Shown piece by piece: positions 8,889 through 18,727 of a DNA stretch of 39,188 nt. The notes under the pieces are model-generated. The model worked only from the letters and a program-made list of their open reading frames with translations. It searched no databases and was not told the origin of the DNA. Source of the stretch: an uncultured Acinetobacter sp. GTDB taxonomy: Bacteria > Cyanobacteriota > Vampirovibrionia > Gastranaerophilales > Gastranaerophilaceae. Each line of letters starts with the position of its first letter. Position 1 is the stretch's first letter. The DNA lies in assembly GCA_946623365.1 (NCBI GenBank), contig CAMORE010000002.1, forward strand, positions 1 to 39,188, read 5' to 3'. Made by a program: the position numbers and the translations under genes.

Positions 8889-9584
8889 CTACACATTTAA
8901 TTTGTAACCGCCACCGTATACCGTTTCGATATATTGTTTTCCGTCAGATATTTTGTTGATTTTTGAACGAAGATGACGGATATGGACTCTTATCGTTTCA
9001 ACATTGTCATCAGGCTCGTATCCCCAAATTTCCTTGAGTAGTTTAGCACCTGAAACCATATTCCCATGATTTTGAAACAGCAAATTGAATATATCAAACT
9101 CTATTGGGGTTAACTTTTGTACTTTATCTTGTATCTTAACACTATATGTTTCCGGTATTAAGGTAATTTCTTTATATGTTAATAACTCTCTTACGGCTGA
9201 AGATTTTGGTATTTGTTTCGTCCTTTTTAACAGTGCTCTCACTCTGACAATAAGTTCATCAATCTCAAAAGGTTTAGTTAAATAATCATCCACACCGATA
9301 TTAAAACCGTTTATTTTATCATTTAATTGTGATAACGCTGTCAGCATAAGTATCGGAGTTTCGGCAATATCTGCACATTGACGAATTCTTTGCGCTACAG
9401 TAAATCCGTCAACCTCCGGCATCATTACATCCAACACTATCAATGCCGGTTCTTCCTGTTTAGCTTTTGCAAATCCTTCTATTCCGTTGAATGCCTGCAT
9501 TACTTCGTACCCTTGAAGTTCAAGATTAATTTTGATTAATTCATTTATTGCCTGATCATCGTCGATTATAAGTATTTTTGCCAT
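8889..9584 (-). CDS. OmpR/PhoB-family response regulator
   Basis: MAKILIIDDDQAINELI...LIVLDVMMPEVDGF...LTKPFEIDELIVRV... winged-helix VRVHIRHLRSKI...VYGGGYKL. Confidence 0.95.
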   Translation of the reverse strand: MAKILIIDDDQAINELIKINLELQGYEVMQAFNGIEGFAKAKQEEPALIVLDVMMPEVDGFTVAQRIRQCADIAETPILMLTALSQLNDKINGFNIGVDDYLTKPFEIDELIVRVRALLKRTKQIPKSSAVRELLTYKEITLIPETYSVKIQDKVQKLTPIEFDIFNLLFQNHGNMVSGAKLLKEIWGYEPDDNVETIRVHIRHLRSKINKISDGKQYIETVYGGGYKLNV

Positions 9585-10721
9585 TTATACAACCCCTCCT
9601 GCAATCTCGTCTTCGACTGTGCTGTATTCTTCCAGTAATTCTTGCGGAATATTTTTTGTGGAATTTATTCCATATTTTTTCAATTCATTTATCTGTGAAA
9701 AAATGCTTGGTTTATTTTTATTTGTTCTTCTAAACCTATTAATTACTGTTGTAAATTCTTGAGAAAGCTTTTCAAAATCTTTTTGCATAGTTAATAATTC
9801 ATTACAAAAGTGAACAAATGTATCATATAGATTCGTTCCTGCTTCAACAATTTGTTGAACATTTTCATTTTGTTTCTGTTGAATAAATAATTGATTTACT
9901 AATCTTATAATTACAAGAAGAGAAGAAGTACCTGCTATTATTATATTTGATTTATATGCCAAATTTACAATATCGGAATCCTCGTATAGCAAGCTTACAC
10001 TTGACTCAATCGGCATATACATAATTATAAAATCAGGTTGGTTGATGTCAGGAATATTATTATAATTTTTATTTGCCAGCTCTGATATTCTTTTTTTGAC
10101 TTCCGTTTTATAATCTTTAAGTCTCGATTTATCTTTAATATATTCAATATAACTTGATAAAGTAACTTTGGAATCAATTATTAAATGCCTGTTATCAGGT
10201 AAGTTTATTACAATATCAGGTCTGATATTATGAATCTCGTTATCTTTTATATTCTCGGAACTTGTTGAGTACTGCTTGATATAATGGATTCCCTCTACCA
10301 TGCCGGAATACTGCAAAACTGATTCGAGTATATTTTCACCATATGAACCTTTTATGTTTTGGTTCTTCGTTAGAGCTTCCGTTAAATTTCTTGCTTCTTC
10401 TTCTATTTTTTTATTATTTTTTTCTAAAATATTAAGTTGATCTATAATCTTTACAGTATTTTCAACTCCGTTAATATTAAACTTATCAACCTTTTCTTTA
10501 AAAGTTCCAAGCTCTTTTGTCAAAGGCAATAGTTTTTCTTCCAATGCTTCTCTGTTTTGTTTTCTTAAATCTTCTTGCTCTGTTTTTATAGTATCATTTG
10601 CTATTTTAACAAAATCCTGTTTTATAACTTTTTTTAAATAAAAAAATATTACAAACAACATTGGTAACGAGCAACACAATCCCATTACAAAAAAAAGCAT
10701 ATTTATAAATATTAACTTCAC
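9585..10721 (-). CDS. rmuC: RmuC family DNA recombination protein
   Basis: N-terminal TM, coiled coil, GSYGENILESVLQYSGM, RPDIVINLPDNRHLIIDSKVTLSSYIEY, DFIIMYMPIESSVSLL. Confidence 0.92.
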   Translation of the reverse strand: MKLIFINMLFFVMGLCCSLPMLFVIFFYLKKVIKQDFVKIANDTIKTEQEDLRKQNREALEEKLLPLTKELGTFKEKVDKFNINGVENTVKIIDQLNILEKNNKKIEEEARNLTEALTKNQNIKGSYGENILESVLQYSGMVEGIHYIKQYSTSSENIKDNEIHNIRPDIVINLPDNRHLIIDSKVTLSSYIEYIKDKSRLKDYKTEVKKRISELANKNYNNIPDINQPDFIIMYMPIESSVSLLYEDSDIVNLAYKSNIIIAGTSSLLVIIRLVNQLFIQQKQNENVQQIVEAGTNLYDTFVHFCNELLTMQKDFEKLSQEFTTVINRFRRTNKNKPSIFSQINELKKYGINSTKNIPQELLEEYSTVEDEIAGGVV

Positions 10722-10738
10722 TTTTACACCGCCAAATC

Positions 10739-10776
10739 AAATAACAAGTTGAAAAAATTTTTCCAACTTGTTATTT
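10739..10776 (-). terminator. Hairpin terminator after the BI-1 family gene
   Basis: aaataacaagttg...caacttgttattt, 13-bp perfect stem, A/T-rich flanks. Confidence 0.75.
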
Positions 10777-10782
10777 GCATTA

Positions 10783-11514
10783 TTATTTTCTTTCATTCAA
10801 CTTTGCAAGTAATCGCAAGATTTCTAAATACAACCATACTAATGTTACCATTAAGCCAAATGCTCCATACCATTCAAAATCTTTAGGAAGCATCATTTGT
10901 TCACCCTTTTCAATAAAATCGAAATCAAGGATAAGATTTAAAGCTGCAACAACAACTATTACAAGACTTACCAAAATTCCTGCAGGTGAAGCTGAGTTTA
11001 TAATAGGAACCTGCATATGCAAAAATAATCTGCCAATCAAATCAACCAGATAGATTCCTGCTATTGATAAAGTTGATATAAATATTACACTTCTGAATTT
11101 ATCTGTTGCTCTGATTAAATTCATTTTATACAAAATAAGCATAGAAAATAATGCTGCAAACGTTCCGGCAACAGCTTGTACAACAATGCCGGGGAATTGT
11201 GTTTCAAATATTGCCGAGATTCCGCCTATTGCACATCCTTCACAAACCGCATAAACCGGAATTAAATATTTATTTCTTGTAAAAGAAATAATTATAGCCA
11301 ATATAAATCCTACAATTGTACCGCCGCCTGTCAGCATCATTGCTAAATCAGTATACCCAGCAGTCATTCTTGACCATACAAATGTTGCCGCACATACAAG
11401 CAGCAAGCCGAGAAAAGCTGTTACTTGAATAGTTCCGTTAATTGTCATCGGCATGCCGTCAAGAACTCTTTCCTGTTCATTGAATTTATTTTCATTTAAA
11501 ATAGGATTCGCCAT
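10783..11514 (-). CDS. Bax inhibitor-1/YccA family membrane protein
   Basis: Multi-TM; AVCEGCAIGGISAIFE...ALNLILDFDFIEKGEQMMLPKDFEWYGAFGLMVTLVWLYLEILRLL. Confidence 0.93.
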   Translation of the reverse strand: MANPILNENKFNEQERVLDGMPMTINGTIQVTAFLGLLLVCAATFVWSRMTAGYTDLAMMLTGGGTIVGFILAIIISFTRNKYLIPVYAVCEGCAIGGISAIFETQFPGIVVQAVAGTFAALFSMLILYKMNLIRATDKFRSVIFISTLSIAGIYLVDLIGRLFLHMQVPIINSASPAGILVSLVIVVVAALNLILDFDFIEKGEQMMLPKDFEWYGAFGLMVTLVWLYLEILRLLAKLNERK

Positions 11515-11590
11515 ATATCCCCTCCTTATAATCTATCCTAAAAGTATTATATCATATGTATAAAGAGAATAAAATGAATTTAATCTTTTT

Positions 11591-12493
11591 TTAATGTAAA
11601 AGAAAAATATAATAAACAGCTGCAATTGCCAAAGCAGGAACATACGGAAGGTAATTTTTTCTTTTTGCAGTCCTTATACCTCTCATTGTTCCATATATTA
11701 AAAATAATCCGGATATACCTACACAAACAAGCATCCACACATTTTGGAATAAGGTATAAAAAGTAACTAAAGACAGCGTAAACAGAATAAAAGAAATACA
11801 TGTAAGTTTATCATTTTCTTTATACTTATTATACAAAAATATCGGAAGGATAAACAACATAGATGCAAACAAGCTCAAACAAAGCACAAAAACGATACTC
11901 TTAACTCCAAAAATTGCACCTAACGCTCCGGCTACATATGTATCCGCTTCACCCATAGCTCTATTTCCGGCAATCAAAAACCCCAGTCGTGCAAAAAGTT
12001 CCATTATAACAGCACCCGCTATCAAGCCTAAAACAGAATATAAAACTCCGGATAAACCTAGAGACAACCAAGAATAAATAATTCCGCTTATTGCTAATAT
12101 TATTGCAATATTACAATCCACCAATTTTTCTTTTATATCAGTCATTGTCATTATTAATAAGCAAGAAAGCCAAAAAATTACAAAACAAGTTTTATAGCTG
12201 CTTCCGAACACAAAAAAAGAATATCCGAACATAAACATTGTTAATAGTTCTATTATCGGATATTGTATACTTATTTTTTCTTTACAAAAATAACATCTGC
12301 CTCTTAAAAAAATATAAGATAAAACCGGAATATTATGCCAAGGATACAACTTATGATTACATTTTGGGCATTTTGACGGCGGAAAAACGATGCTTTCTCC
12401 CGAAAGCGAGCGTAAAATTACAACATTATAAAAACTTCCCATACATAGACCAAAAATACAAACCCAAATTAATAAATAAGTGTTAAAATCCAT
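11591..12493 (-). CDS. pilD: Prepilin peptidase (type 4 prepilin leader peptidase, A24 family)
   Basis: GSFYNVVILR, CPKCNHKLYPWHNIPVLSYIFLRGRCYFCKEKIS, MTMTDIKEKLVD, GEADTYVAGALGA. Confidence 0.94.
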   Translation of the reverse strand: MDFNTYLLIWVCIFGLCMGSFYNVVILRSLSGESIVFPPSKCPKCNHKLYPWHNIPVLSYIFLRGRCYFCKEKISIQYPIIELLTMFMFGYSFFVFGSSYKTCFVIFWLSCLLIMTMTDIKEKLVDCNIAIILAISGIIYSWLSLGLSGVLYSVLGLIAGAVIMELFARLGFLIAGNRAMGEADTYVAGALGAIFGVKSIVFVLCLSLFASMLFILPIFLYNKYKENDKLTCISFILFTLSLVTFYTLFQNVWMLVCVGISGLFLIYGTMRGIRTAKRKNYLPYVPALAIAAVYYIFLLH

Positions 12494-12496
12494 TTA

Positions 12497-13306
12497 CTAT
12501 AACTCCATAAGGGACGAACCGAGCTGAGAGTCTGCTATCATCTGATGAAGCATTTCGAAAGCTTTTTTCAACTTTCTGGAAACCTGCATTTGTGAAAGTT
12601 TTGTTTTTATGGCAATCTCTTTTTGACTCAAATCATCATAATAATATAGTTCAATAAGCTGTCTGTACTCTTTTGGTAAACGAACTATAACAAGTTCCAA
12701 TATAAGACGGATATCCTCCATGTTTGACATTTCTTTGTAATTTTCTTGAGCAATGACTTCTTCGTATCCTAAGTTGTTCGAATCTGTCTTGTAAACATCA
12801 TCAAGTGATAATGTATTTTTTCTCCTATCTGATTGCAGTGCAAAATCAACATCTTTTTTAGAAACATTTAAAGCTTCTGCAACATATTCATTTGTTAATT
12901 CATTTAACTCATCAGGCGTCAATGTCGAGATAAAATTATTAATACGGAAAGATAATTCTTGTATGTGTCTTGGAACTTTTATCGTGTTCATTTTGTCCCT
13001 GATATAATGCTTTATCTCTCCGATAATTAAGCTGCCGGCATAGTATTTAAAGTTATTATTTATTTCAGGTGAAAAACTTTCAATAGCCTTTAACAATCCT
13101 ATAGAACCTGCTTGAATTAAATCTTCAATCGGGTCATAAGAACGTCTTGCAATTGTTCTTGCAATTCTTTTAACAATCGGAAGCATACGTGTAACAATCA
13201 ACGCTTTTGATTTTGCTTTATCCGCATTATTTTTTGCGCAGCGATAGTCTTGCAGCCATTCAGCTACTAATTCATACATCATTTGTTCTGATTGTTTGTC
13301 CTGCAA
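12497..13306 (-). CDS. RNA polymerase sigma-70 family factor, group 3/4-like (SigB/SigF type)
   Basis: MLPIVKRIARTIARRSYDPIEDLIQAGSIGLLKAIESF...YAGSLIIGEIKHYIRDK...VPRHIQEL...LPKEYRQLIELYYYDDLSQKEIAIKTKLSQMQVSRKLKKA. Start set at a TTG with gaggag upstream; ORF is open to 13360. Confidence 0.9.
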   Translation of the reverse strand: MQDKQSEQMMYELVAEWLQDYRCAKNNADKAKSKALIVTRMLPIVKRIARTIARRSYDPIEDLIQAGSIGLLKAIESFSPEINNNFKYYAGSLIIGEIKHYIRDKMNTIKVPRHIQELSFRINNFISTLTPDELNELTNEYVAEALNVSKKDVDFALQSDRRKNTLSLDDVYKTDSNNLGYEEVIAQENYKEMSNMEDIRLILELVIVRLPKEYRQLIELYYYDDLSQKEIAIKTKLSQMQVSRKLKKAFEMLHQMIADSQLGSSLMEL

Positions 13307-13377
13307 AATCACTCTCCTCGTTAATATTACAATGATATCACGAGATTTATATATAAGCAATTTAATTTATTAAGCAA

Positions 13378-13860
13378 TTAAAAAATTTTGCCTTTAGCCT
13401 GATTTAATTCTAACATTAATTGTTTTGAATATCTTTCTTTTAGCCTGTCTAATTTTTCTTCAGCTTCTGTTATTCGAGCTTTTAAAACATCCAGATACGA
13501 TTCTTCGATATTTTCCAGCTTCGAAGCATAACGGTTAGTTCCCTCTATTACAAGATATGCATCCTGAAGATTCTGTTGGCATTCATTATGACCGCCGCTT
13601 ACTCTTCTGCCGTTAATTTTTGTATATGTATGATCTTCTCGGCGCTTATCTATTTCAATTTTAAATTCAGGCTGTTTTTTAGATTCACTTATTCTAAAAA
13701 GACTGTCTAAAAAATCTTTTGCATAATTCATGTTTTTCATTGAGCCTGAATTTATATTACTTTCTGCCATTTCAAATCCTTTTTTTAAATCATTTGTCGG
13801 CTTAATTTTTGATTTAAAATTTGTGGTCGGATTTACGTTGTTGATTGGGCTAATTAACAT
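13378..13860 (-). CDS. Hypothetical coiled-coil protein with N-terminal NFKS motif
   Basis: MLISPINNVNPTTNFKSKIKPTNDL...; aaagga SD; 15 bp downstream of mlaE. Confidence 0.75.
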   Translation of the reverse strand: MLISPINNVNPTTNFKSKIKPTNDLKKGFEMAESNINSGSMKNMNYAKDFLDSLFRISESKKQPEFKIEIDKRREDHTYTKINGRRVSGGHNECQQNLQDAYLVIEGTNRYASKLENIEESYLDVLKARITEAEEKLDRLKERYSKQLMLELNQAKGKIF

Positions 13861-13875
13861 AATTTGTTCCTTTCA

Positions 13876-14607
13876 TTATAAATAAAATATTAAATTCAAT
13901 ATAAAGTCAGCGGCAAGCATGTATACTGTCGATAATACAGCCGCTTTTGTGGTGGATACTCCAACATCCTTAGCTCCGCCTTTGGTTTCATAACCTTGTG
14001 TCGCACAAACAAGAGCTATTAGTATTCCAAAAACTATCCCTTTTAATAAACTAATATATATATCCCTCGCATTTAGCCAAAGCCAAACAGAATTTATATA
14101 TCTTGCAGGGTGAAGCCCGATTGTTGCATGCGAAACAAGAAGTCCGCCTGCAATACCGACTACTTCTGCTATCATTACTACCATTGGAACTGTTATTGCT
14201 GAAGCAATAATTCTTGGTGAAAAATAATATCCTACAGGATCTACTTTAAGTGTTTTTATTGCATCAACCTGAGACGTAACTTGCATATTTGCAATCTCTG
14301 CGGATATTGCAGTTCCTGCTCTTGCTCCGATTGCAAGGGCAACAAATCCGGGGGCAATTTCCCTTATCATGACAATTGCAATAGATCCGCCAATATACGC
14401 CTCTGCTCCTGACATAAGAAATTGCTTTGACACTTGTATTGCAATTACGGCAGCAGAAACAAAAGTTATTACCAATGATATTAAAAGCGAATCAAAACTT
14501 ATTAAAGCAGCTTGAGATAGAGCATGAGAAAACCTTGATTTTCCGCTAAATAAATAGCAGATACTTATCCATAGATTTATCATACATTTACCAAAGAATC
14601 TAATCAT
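13876..14607 (-). CDS. mlaE: MlaE family lipid ABC transporter permease
   Basis: MIREIAPGFVALAIGARAGTAISAEIANMQVTSQVDAIKTLKVDPVGYYFSPRIIA. Confidence 0.95.
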   Translation of the reverse strand: MIRFFGKCMINLWISICYLFSGKSRFSHALSQAALISFDSLLISLVITFVSAAVIAIQVSKQFLMSGAEAYIGGSIAIVMIREIAPGFVALAIGARAGTAISAEIANMQVTSQVDAIKTLKVDPVGYYFSPRIIASAITVPMVVMIAEVVGIAGGLLVSHATIGLHPARYINSVWLWLNARDIYISLLKGIVFGILIALVCATQGYETKGGAKDVGVSTTKAAVLSTVYMLAADFILNLIFYL

Positions 14608-15514
14608 AAATCGGAGTACACCATCCTTTAAATTTTTCTGACTTTCCTCTTACTACATCATAATATAAATTTTGTATTTTCCCTGTTATAGTTCCGGTTT
14701 TGCCGTCCCCGATAATGCGATGGTCTATACTCTCTACGGGAACAATTTGCGCTCCTGTTCCACAGCAGAAGCATTCATCCGCATTATATATTTCGGTTCT
14801 GTCAATAGTTCTTTCGGAAACAGGGATTCCGAGTTCTTGTGCTAATTCTAATACAGTATTTCTAGTTACACCTATTAATATATCATCAGTTATATTTGTT
14901 GTTGTAAGAACTCCGTTAAATACGAAAAATATGTTCATAGCGGAGCCTTCTGTAACATGTCCGGATTCAGATAACACAACTGCATCATCAAAACCCATTT
15001 CATGTGCATCGGTTTTTATGAGCGCAGAATTGGCATAAGCACCGCTAACCTTTGCTCTGGGAGGAATTGCATTATCAGAAGTTCTTCGCCAGCTTGATAC
15101 ACACAACTTTAATCCCTTGTCCGCATCAAAATAATTCCCGAACGGCGTTGTAAATATTAAAAAAGAATCTTCATTATCCGTTAAAGTCGGTCCGACTTTA
15201 ATAGCTGATTTATACAACGTAGGGCGAATGTATGCATCCGTTTTGTAGTTATTTTTCTTTAACAAATCTTTTGTAATTTGTTCGTATTCATCCAATGTAT
15301 ATGGAGAATTCATCCACATCACCTTGGCGCTTGCCAATAATCTTTTATAATGATCACGAACCCTGAAAGCGTACATCTGATTTTCTTCCGCATTATAATA
15401 TGCTCTAATTCCTTCAAAAACAGATGTCCCATATAAGAACGCGTGAGTTCTGACAGGTAAAACCGCTTTATCGGCTTCTACATAATTCCCGTTCATATAA
15501 ACGTATTCACTCAT
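14600..15514 (-). CDS. ilvE: Branched-chain amino acid aminotransferase
   Basis: VRTHAFLYGTSVFEGIRAYYNAE...RPTLYKSAIKVG...KVSGAYANSALIKTDAHEMGFDDAVVL...EGSAMNIFFV...CCGTGAQIVPV. Confidence 0.96.
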   Translation of the reverse strand: MSEYVYMNGNYVEADKAVLPVRTHAFLYGTSVFEGIRAYYNAEENQMYAFRVRDHYKRLLASAKVMWMNSPYTLDEYEQITKDLLKKNNYKTDAYIRPTLYKSAIKVGPTLTDNEDSFLIFTTPFGNYFDADKGLKLCVSSWRRTSDNAIPPRAKVSGAYANSALIKTDAHEMGFDDAVVLSESGHVTEGSAMNIFFVFNGVLTTTNITDDILIGVTRNTVLELAQELGIPVSERTIDRTEIYNADECFCCGTGAQIVPVESIDHRIIGDGKTGTITGKIQNLYYDVVRGKSEKFKGWCTPIYD

Positions 15515-15594
15515 TCCCTAATCTCCTATCCAAACAATTATACTACAAGTTTTGGTCAGAGTTTTATCTTTGTAAAAATTTGTTACAACAAAGT

Positions 15595-15636
15595 CAATTT
15601 TTTGAAAGATAAAGTTTTTATATATGTATAAGATTA
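15595..15636 (+). promoter_or_regulatory. Shared-type promoter, copy 1 (EF-hand gene)
   Basis: CAATTTTTTGAAAGATAAAGTTTTTATATATGTATAAGATTA; CAATT to TATATAT offset 24. Confidence 0.6.
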
Positions 15637-15652
15637 TGTGTGGAGGCAAATT

Positions 15653-16321
15653 ATGTTTGAACTAAATAACGGTGTAGCAAAAATTGACGGAACTATGGGC
15701 AAATATAGAGAGGACACAGTTAAAAATTCGTCAGTAAGATATGGCAGGAATTCTGTTCAAAATTTTTATGAATATATGGAACAGCCAATTATAAAAGACA
15801 ATAATGCAACTCCTCCTATTTTGGATTTTGGTTTAAGTCCTGATGCTGCGGAAAAAAATATTCAGCAAATGGAAAAATATACAAAAGAAAATGATGAATA
15901 CTTAAAGGCTCTTCCTCCTTTAGAATATGAATACAGATACATGCCTAATATTAATAAAGCAGACGGTATTGATAAAAATGCATTGTTTGGAGCTGCATAT
16001 GAAGAAATGGGCGAGCGAAAAGAAATATCGGTAAAAGAATTGGATAAAGCAGTAGGTTTAGACGGCAATTCTTCTGCTGAACTGATGGATATTGATAAAA
16101 ACGGTAAAATAGATATCGGTGAATACAGCACCTCAATTTTAGCAGCTGACATGTTCAGTAATGATGCCGGTAAAATTGACGGAGTAATAACTAATAAAGG
16201 ACATAATGCAGTTCAAGAGTTGATGAAAAAATCAAACTCAGAAGCTGCCGCAATGCTCTATAAAGGTTTATATGACGGCTTTAAGCTTGAATCATCCAAG
16301 GAATTTAAGCCGGAAGGCTAA
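15653..16321 (+). CDS. EF-hand domain hypothetical protein
   Basis: LMDIDKNGKIDIGEYSTSI is a canonical EF-hand loop, with DAGKIDGVIT as a second degenerate loop; ATG after tggagg. Confidence 0.82.
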   Translation: MFELNNGVAKIDGTMGKYREDTVKNSSVRYGRNSVQNFYEYMEQPIIKDNNATPPILDFGLSPDAAEKNIQQMEKYTKENDEYLKALPPLEYEYRYMPNINKADGIDKNALFGAAYEEMGERKEISVKELDKAVGLDGNSSAELMDIDKNGKIDIGEYSTSILAADMFSNDAGKIDGVITNKGHNAVQELMKKSNSEAAAMLYKGLYDGFKLESSKEFKPEG

Positions 16322-16331
16322 AAACATGAGT

Positions 16332-17027
16332 TTAATATAATTCAATAATCTTATTAATACCCTCTTTTGCTGTATTAAACAGCTCTATCATCCTTTCAAA
16401 TTCATATGGTTCACCTTCTGAAGTAGTTTGAAAGTCTACTATTTTTCCGCTTTTTGTAAGAATGACATTAGAATCGACTTGAGCATGTGAGTCCTCTGAA
16501 TAATTTAAATCTAATTTTATTTCGCCATCCACTATACCTATTGATATAGCTGCTATAGGCTCGATTATCGGATTTTCTTTTATATCACCTGTTTCAATAA
16601 GTTTATTAACAGCATCTCTCAGAGCCAAAAAACCACCGCAAATACTTGCTGTTCTTGTTCCTCCGTCTGCTTGAATAACATCCGCATCAATTGTAATTGT
16701 CATGCCGGACATCTTTTCTAAATCAACGCACGCTCTCAAACTTCTTCCAATTAATCTTTGTATTTCATGGGTTCTGCCTGAAACTTTTTCACGCTCTCTT
16801 TTGCACCTTGTATTTGTAGAAGCCGGGAGTAAAGAATATTCTGCGGTTACCCAACCTCTATTATCATCTTCCTCCATCCATTTTGGTTTTTTTAAGTCTA
16901 CAGAAGCAGTAGTTATAACTTTTGTATCACCAAATTCAACAAGTACAGAGCCTAATGCATTTTTTGTAAAATTATGCGTAAATTTTATTTGTCTTAGTTC
17001 GTTATTTTGTCGTCCGTCTACTCTCAT
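16332..17027 (-). CDS. rph: Ribonuclease PH
   Basis: MRVDGRQNNELRQIKF...GWVTAEYSLLPASTNTRCKRE...GRTHEIQRLIGRSLRACVDL...DADVIQADGGTRTASICGG. Confidence 0.97.
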   Translation of the reverse strand: MRVDGRQNNELRQIKFTHNFTKNALGSVLVEFGDTKVITTASVDLKKPKWMEEDDNRGWVTAEYSLLPASTNTRCKREREKVSGRTHEIQRLIGRSLRACVDLEKMSGMTITIDADVIQADGGTRTASICGGFLALRDAVNKLIETGDIKENPIIEPIAAISIGIVDGEIKLDLNYSEDSHAQVDSNVILTKSGKIVDFQTTSEGEPYEFERMIELFNTAKEGINKIIELY

Positions 17028-17056
17028 ATAAATCTCCTTAATTTACTATTTGAATC

Positions 17057-17923
17057 CTACCAAACTGATAAATATCTTTCTCCGCTGTCAGGAACTATTG
17101 AAACTATCAGCTTTTTAGGATATTTTTCAGCAAGTTCTTTTGCCGCACAAAGATTTGCACCGGCGCTTATTCCACAAAAAATTCCATGTTTTTGAGCAAG
17201 TTCTTTGGCTGCTGCAATTGCGTCATCACCGCTTACTGCAATAATACCGTCCAAATTATTACCCTTGCATATGTCGGGTTTAAAGTTTGCTCCGATACCT
17301 TGAATTTTATGAGGTCCTGCATAACCCTGCGTAAATAGCGGGCTTTCTTTTGGTTCAACTCCGTATACAATTGCATCGGGCATGTATTTTTTTATCCCGC
17401 ATGCCGTTCCGCCGGTTCCAATTCCTGCTGTTACAAGAACCCCTCTGTCCCCGACTGCGTCTTTAATCTCTTCAGCAGTTTTTTGGTGAGCTTTAGGATT
17501 ATCCTGATTTGCAAATTGCATTGGAATATAGCTGTTATATAACTCTTTATGCAGTTCATTAGCTTTATCAACAGCTCCTTGCATGCCTGATTCTTTTGGA
17601 GTTAATACAAGTTCTGCTCCATATGCGGAAATAGATTTTCTTCGCTCGATTGACATGCTTTCCGGCATGCAAATAATAATTCTTAGTCCTAACACAGCAC
17701 AACACATTGCCAGTCCGATACCGGTATTCCCGCTTGTAGGTTCGATTATAACAGTATCTTTATTAATCTCACCACGTTCCATTGCACCTTTTAACATAGA
17801 ATAAGAAGCTCTGTCCTTTATTGAACCTGAGGGATTATAAAATTCTAATTTTAAACATATATTATCAGAATACTTGACTAACGGCGTATTTCCAATCAGT
17901 TCAAGCACATTATCATAAATCAT
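17057..17923 (-). CDS. cysK: Cysteine synthase
   Basis: IGNTPLVKY...EFYNPSGSIKDRASYSML...EPTSGNTGIGLAMCCA...TAGIGTGGTACGIKKYM...GISAGANLCAA. Confidence 0.96.
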   Translation of the reverse strand: MIYDNVLELIGNTPLVKYSDNICLKLEFYNPSGSIKDRASYSMLKGAMERGEINKDTVIIEPTSGNTGIGLAMCCAVLGLRIIICMPESMSIERRKSISAYGAELVLTPKESGMQGAVDKANELHKELYNSYIPMQFANQDNPKAHQKTAEEIKDAVGDRGVLVTAGIGTGGTACGIKKYMPDAIVYGVEPKESPLFTQGYAGPHKIQGIGANFKPDICKGNNLDGIIAVSGDDAIAAAKELAQKHGIFCGISAGANLCAAKELAEKYPKKLIVSIVPDSGERYLSVW

Positions 17924-17948
17924 TTATGCCCCTTTCTACAAACTGATA

Positions 17949-18557
17949 TTACTGAATTTTTTCAAAATCTTCCGCGCCATGTTTACATAGAGGACAAATA
18001 TAATCGGCAGGAAGATTTTCTCCTTCGTATACATATCCGCATATTTTGCACCTCCAACCTGTTTTTTTATCTTCATTTTGAGGTTTCGGTTTAATATTTT
18101 TTTGATAAAAATCGTATGTAACAGTCGGAACATCAGATAATATTTCAGCGGCTACAAGCTGCGCAATAAACATTGTATGAGTTCCGAGATCAATTTCTTG
18201 TTTTACATATGCTGACATATAAGCATTTGTGTCTTTTGTAATGTACAAAAGTCCGTTTGGAGAACGTTTTGTATCATAGTAGTTATCAAATTTATTCGTA
18301 TTTGCTCCTGATTGAAACCCGAAATGTTTGAAAACATCAAACCTTGAGGTTTCAGAAAGAACGGATAAATTAAACTTTTTAGTATTTTGAATTAATTTAT
18401 TTGTATAATTCATCTTATTAACGGCAATTGCTATTTGACAAGGATTCGATGTAACCTGCATCGCTGTATTAATGATACATCCGTTGTCTTTTCCATTCTC
18501 ATTTGCCGTTAAAACATAAAGACCGTAACCGATTTTAAAAAGAGCATTTGTATCCAT
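17949..18557 (-). CDS. Flavin reductase-rubredoxin fusion (high-molecular-weight rubredoxin type)
   Basis: N-terminal flavin reductase-like domain; C-terminal WRCKICGYVYEGENLPADYICPLCKHGAEDFEKI (CxxC...CxxC rubredoxin). Confidence 0.93.
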   Translation of the reverse strand: MDTNALFKIGYGLYVLTANENGKDNGCIINTAMQVTSNPCQIAIAVNKMNYTNKLIQNTKKFNLSVLSETSRFDVFKHFGFQSGANTNKFDNYYDTKRSPNGLLYITKDTNAYMSAYVKQEIDLGTHTMFIAQLVAAEILSDVPTVTYDFYQKNIKPKPQNEDKKTGWRCKICGYVYEGENLPADYICPLCKHGAEDFEKIQ

Positions 18558-18688
18558 ATTAATATCTCCCTAGAATAACAACTACTGTATTATACTATAA
18601 AAAGCAATAAATTGAATTAAAAGTGCATAACCGATTATTTTATGTATTTACTTTTATATACCATTAACTAATATAATGTTCAGAATTC

Positions 18689-18717
18689 TTGCGAATAAGA
18701 AAAAATTAATGTATAAT
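18689..18717 (+). promoter_or_regulatory. Predicted sigma70-type promoter for the GH57 gene
   Basis: TTGCGA (18689-18694), 17-bp spacer, TATAAT (18712-18717), 10 bp before ATG at 18728. Confidence 0.7.
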
Positions 18718-18727
18718 TATTGTCAAC

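Noticed and set aside
8889-9584. Two-component system with adjacent histidine kinase
   Set aside because: No kinase gene next to the response regulator; the neighbour at 9585 is RmuC-like.
11580-12486. ORFs 11580..11801(-) and 12238..12486(+) overlapping pilD
   Set aside because: Out-of-frame overlaps of a confident prepilin peptidase gene.
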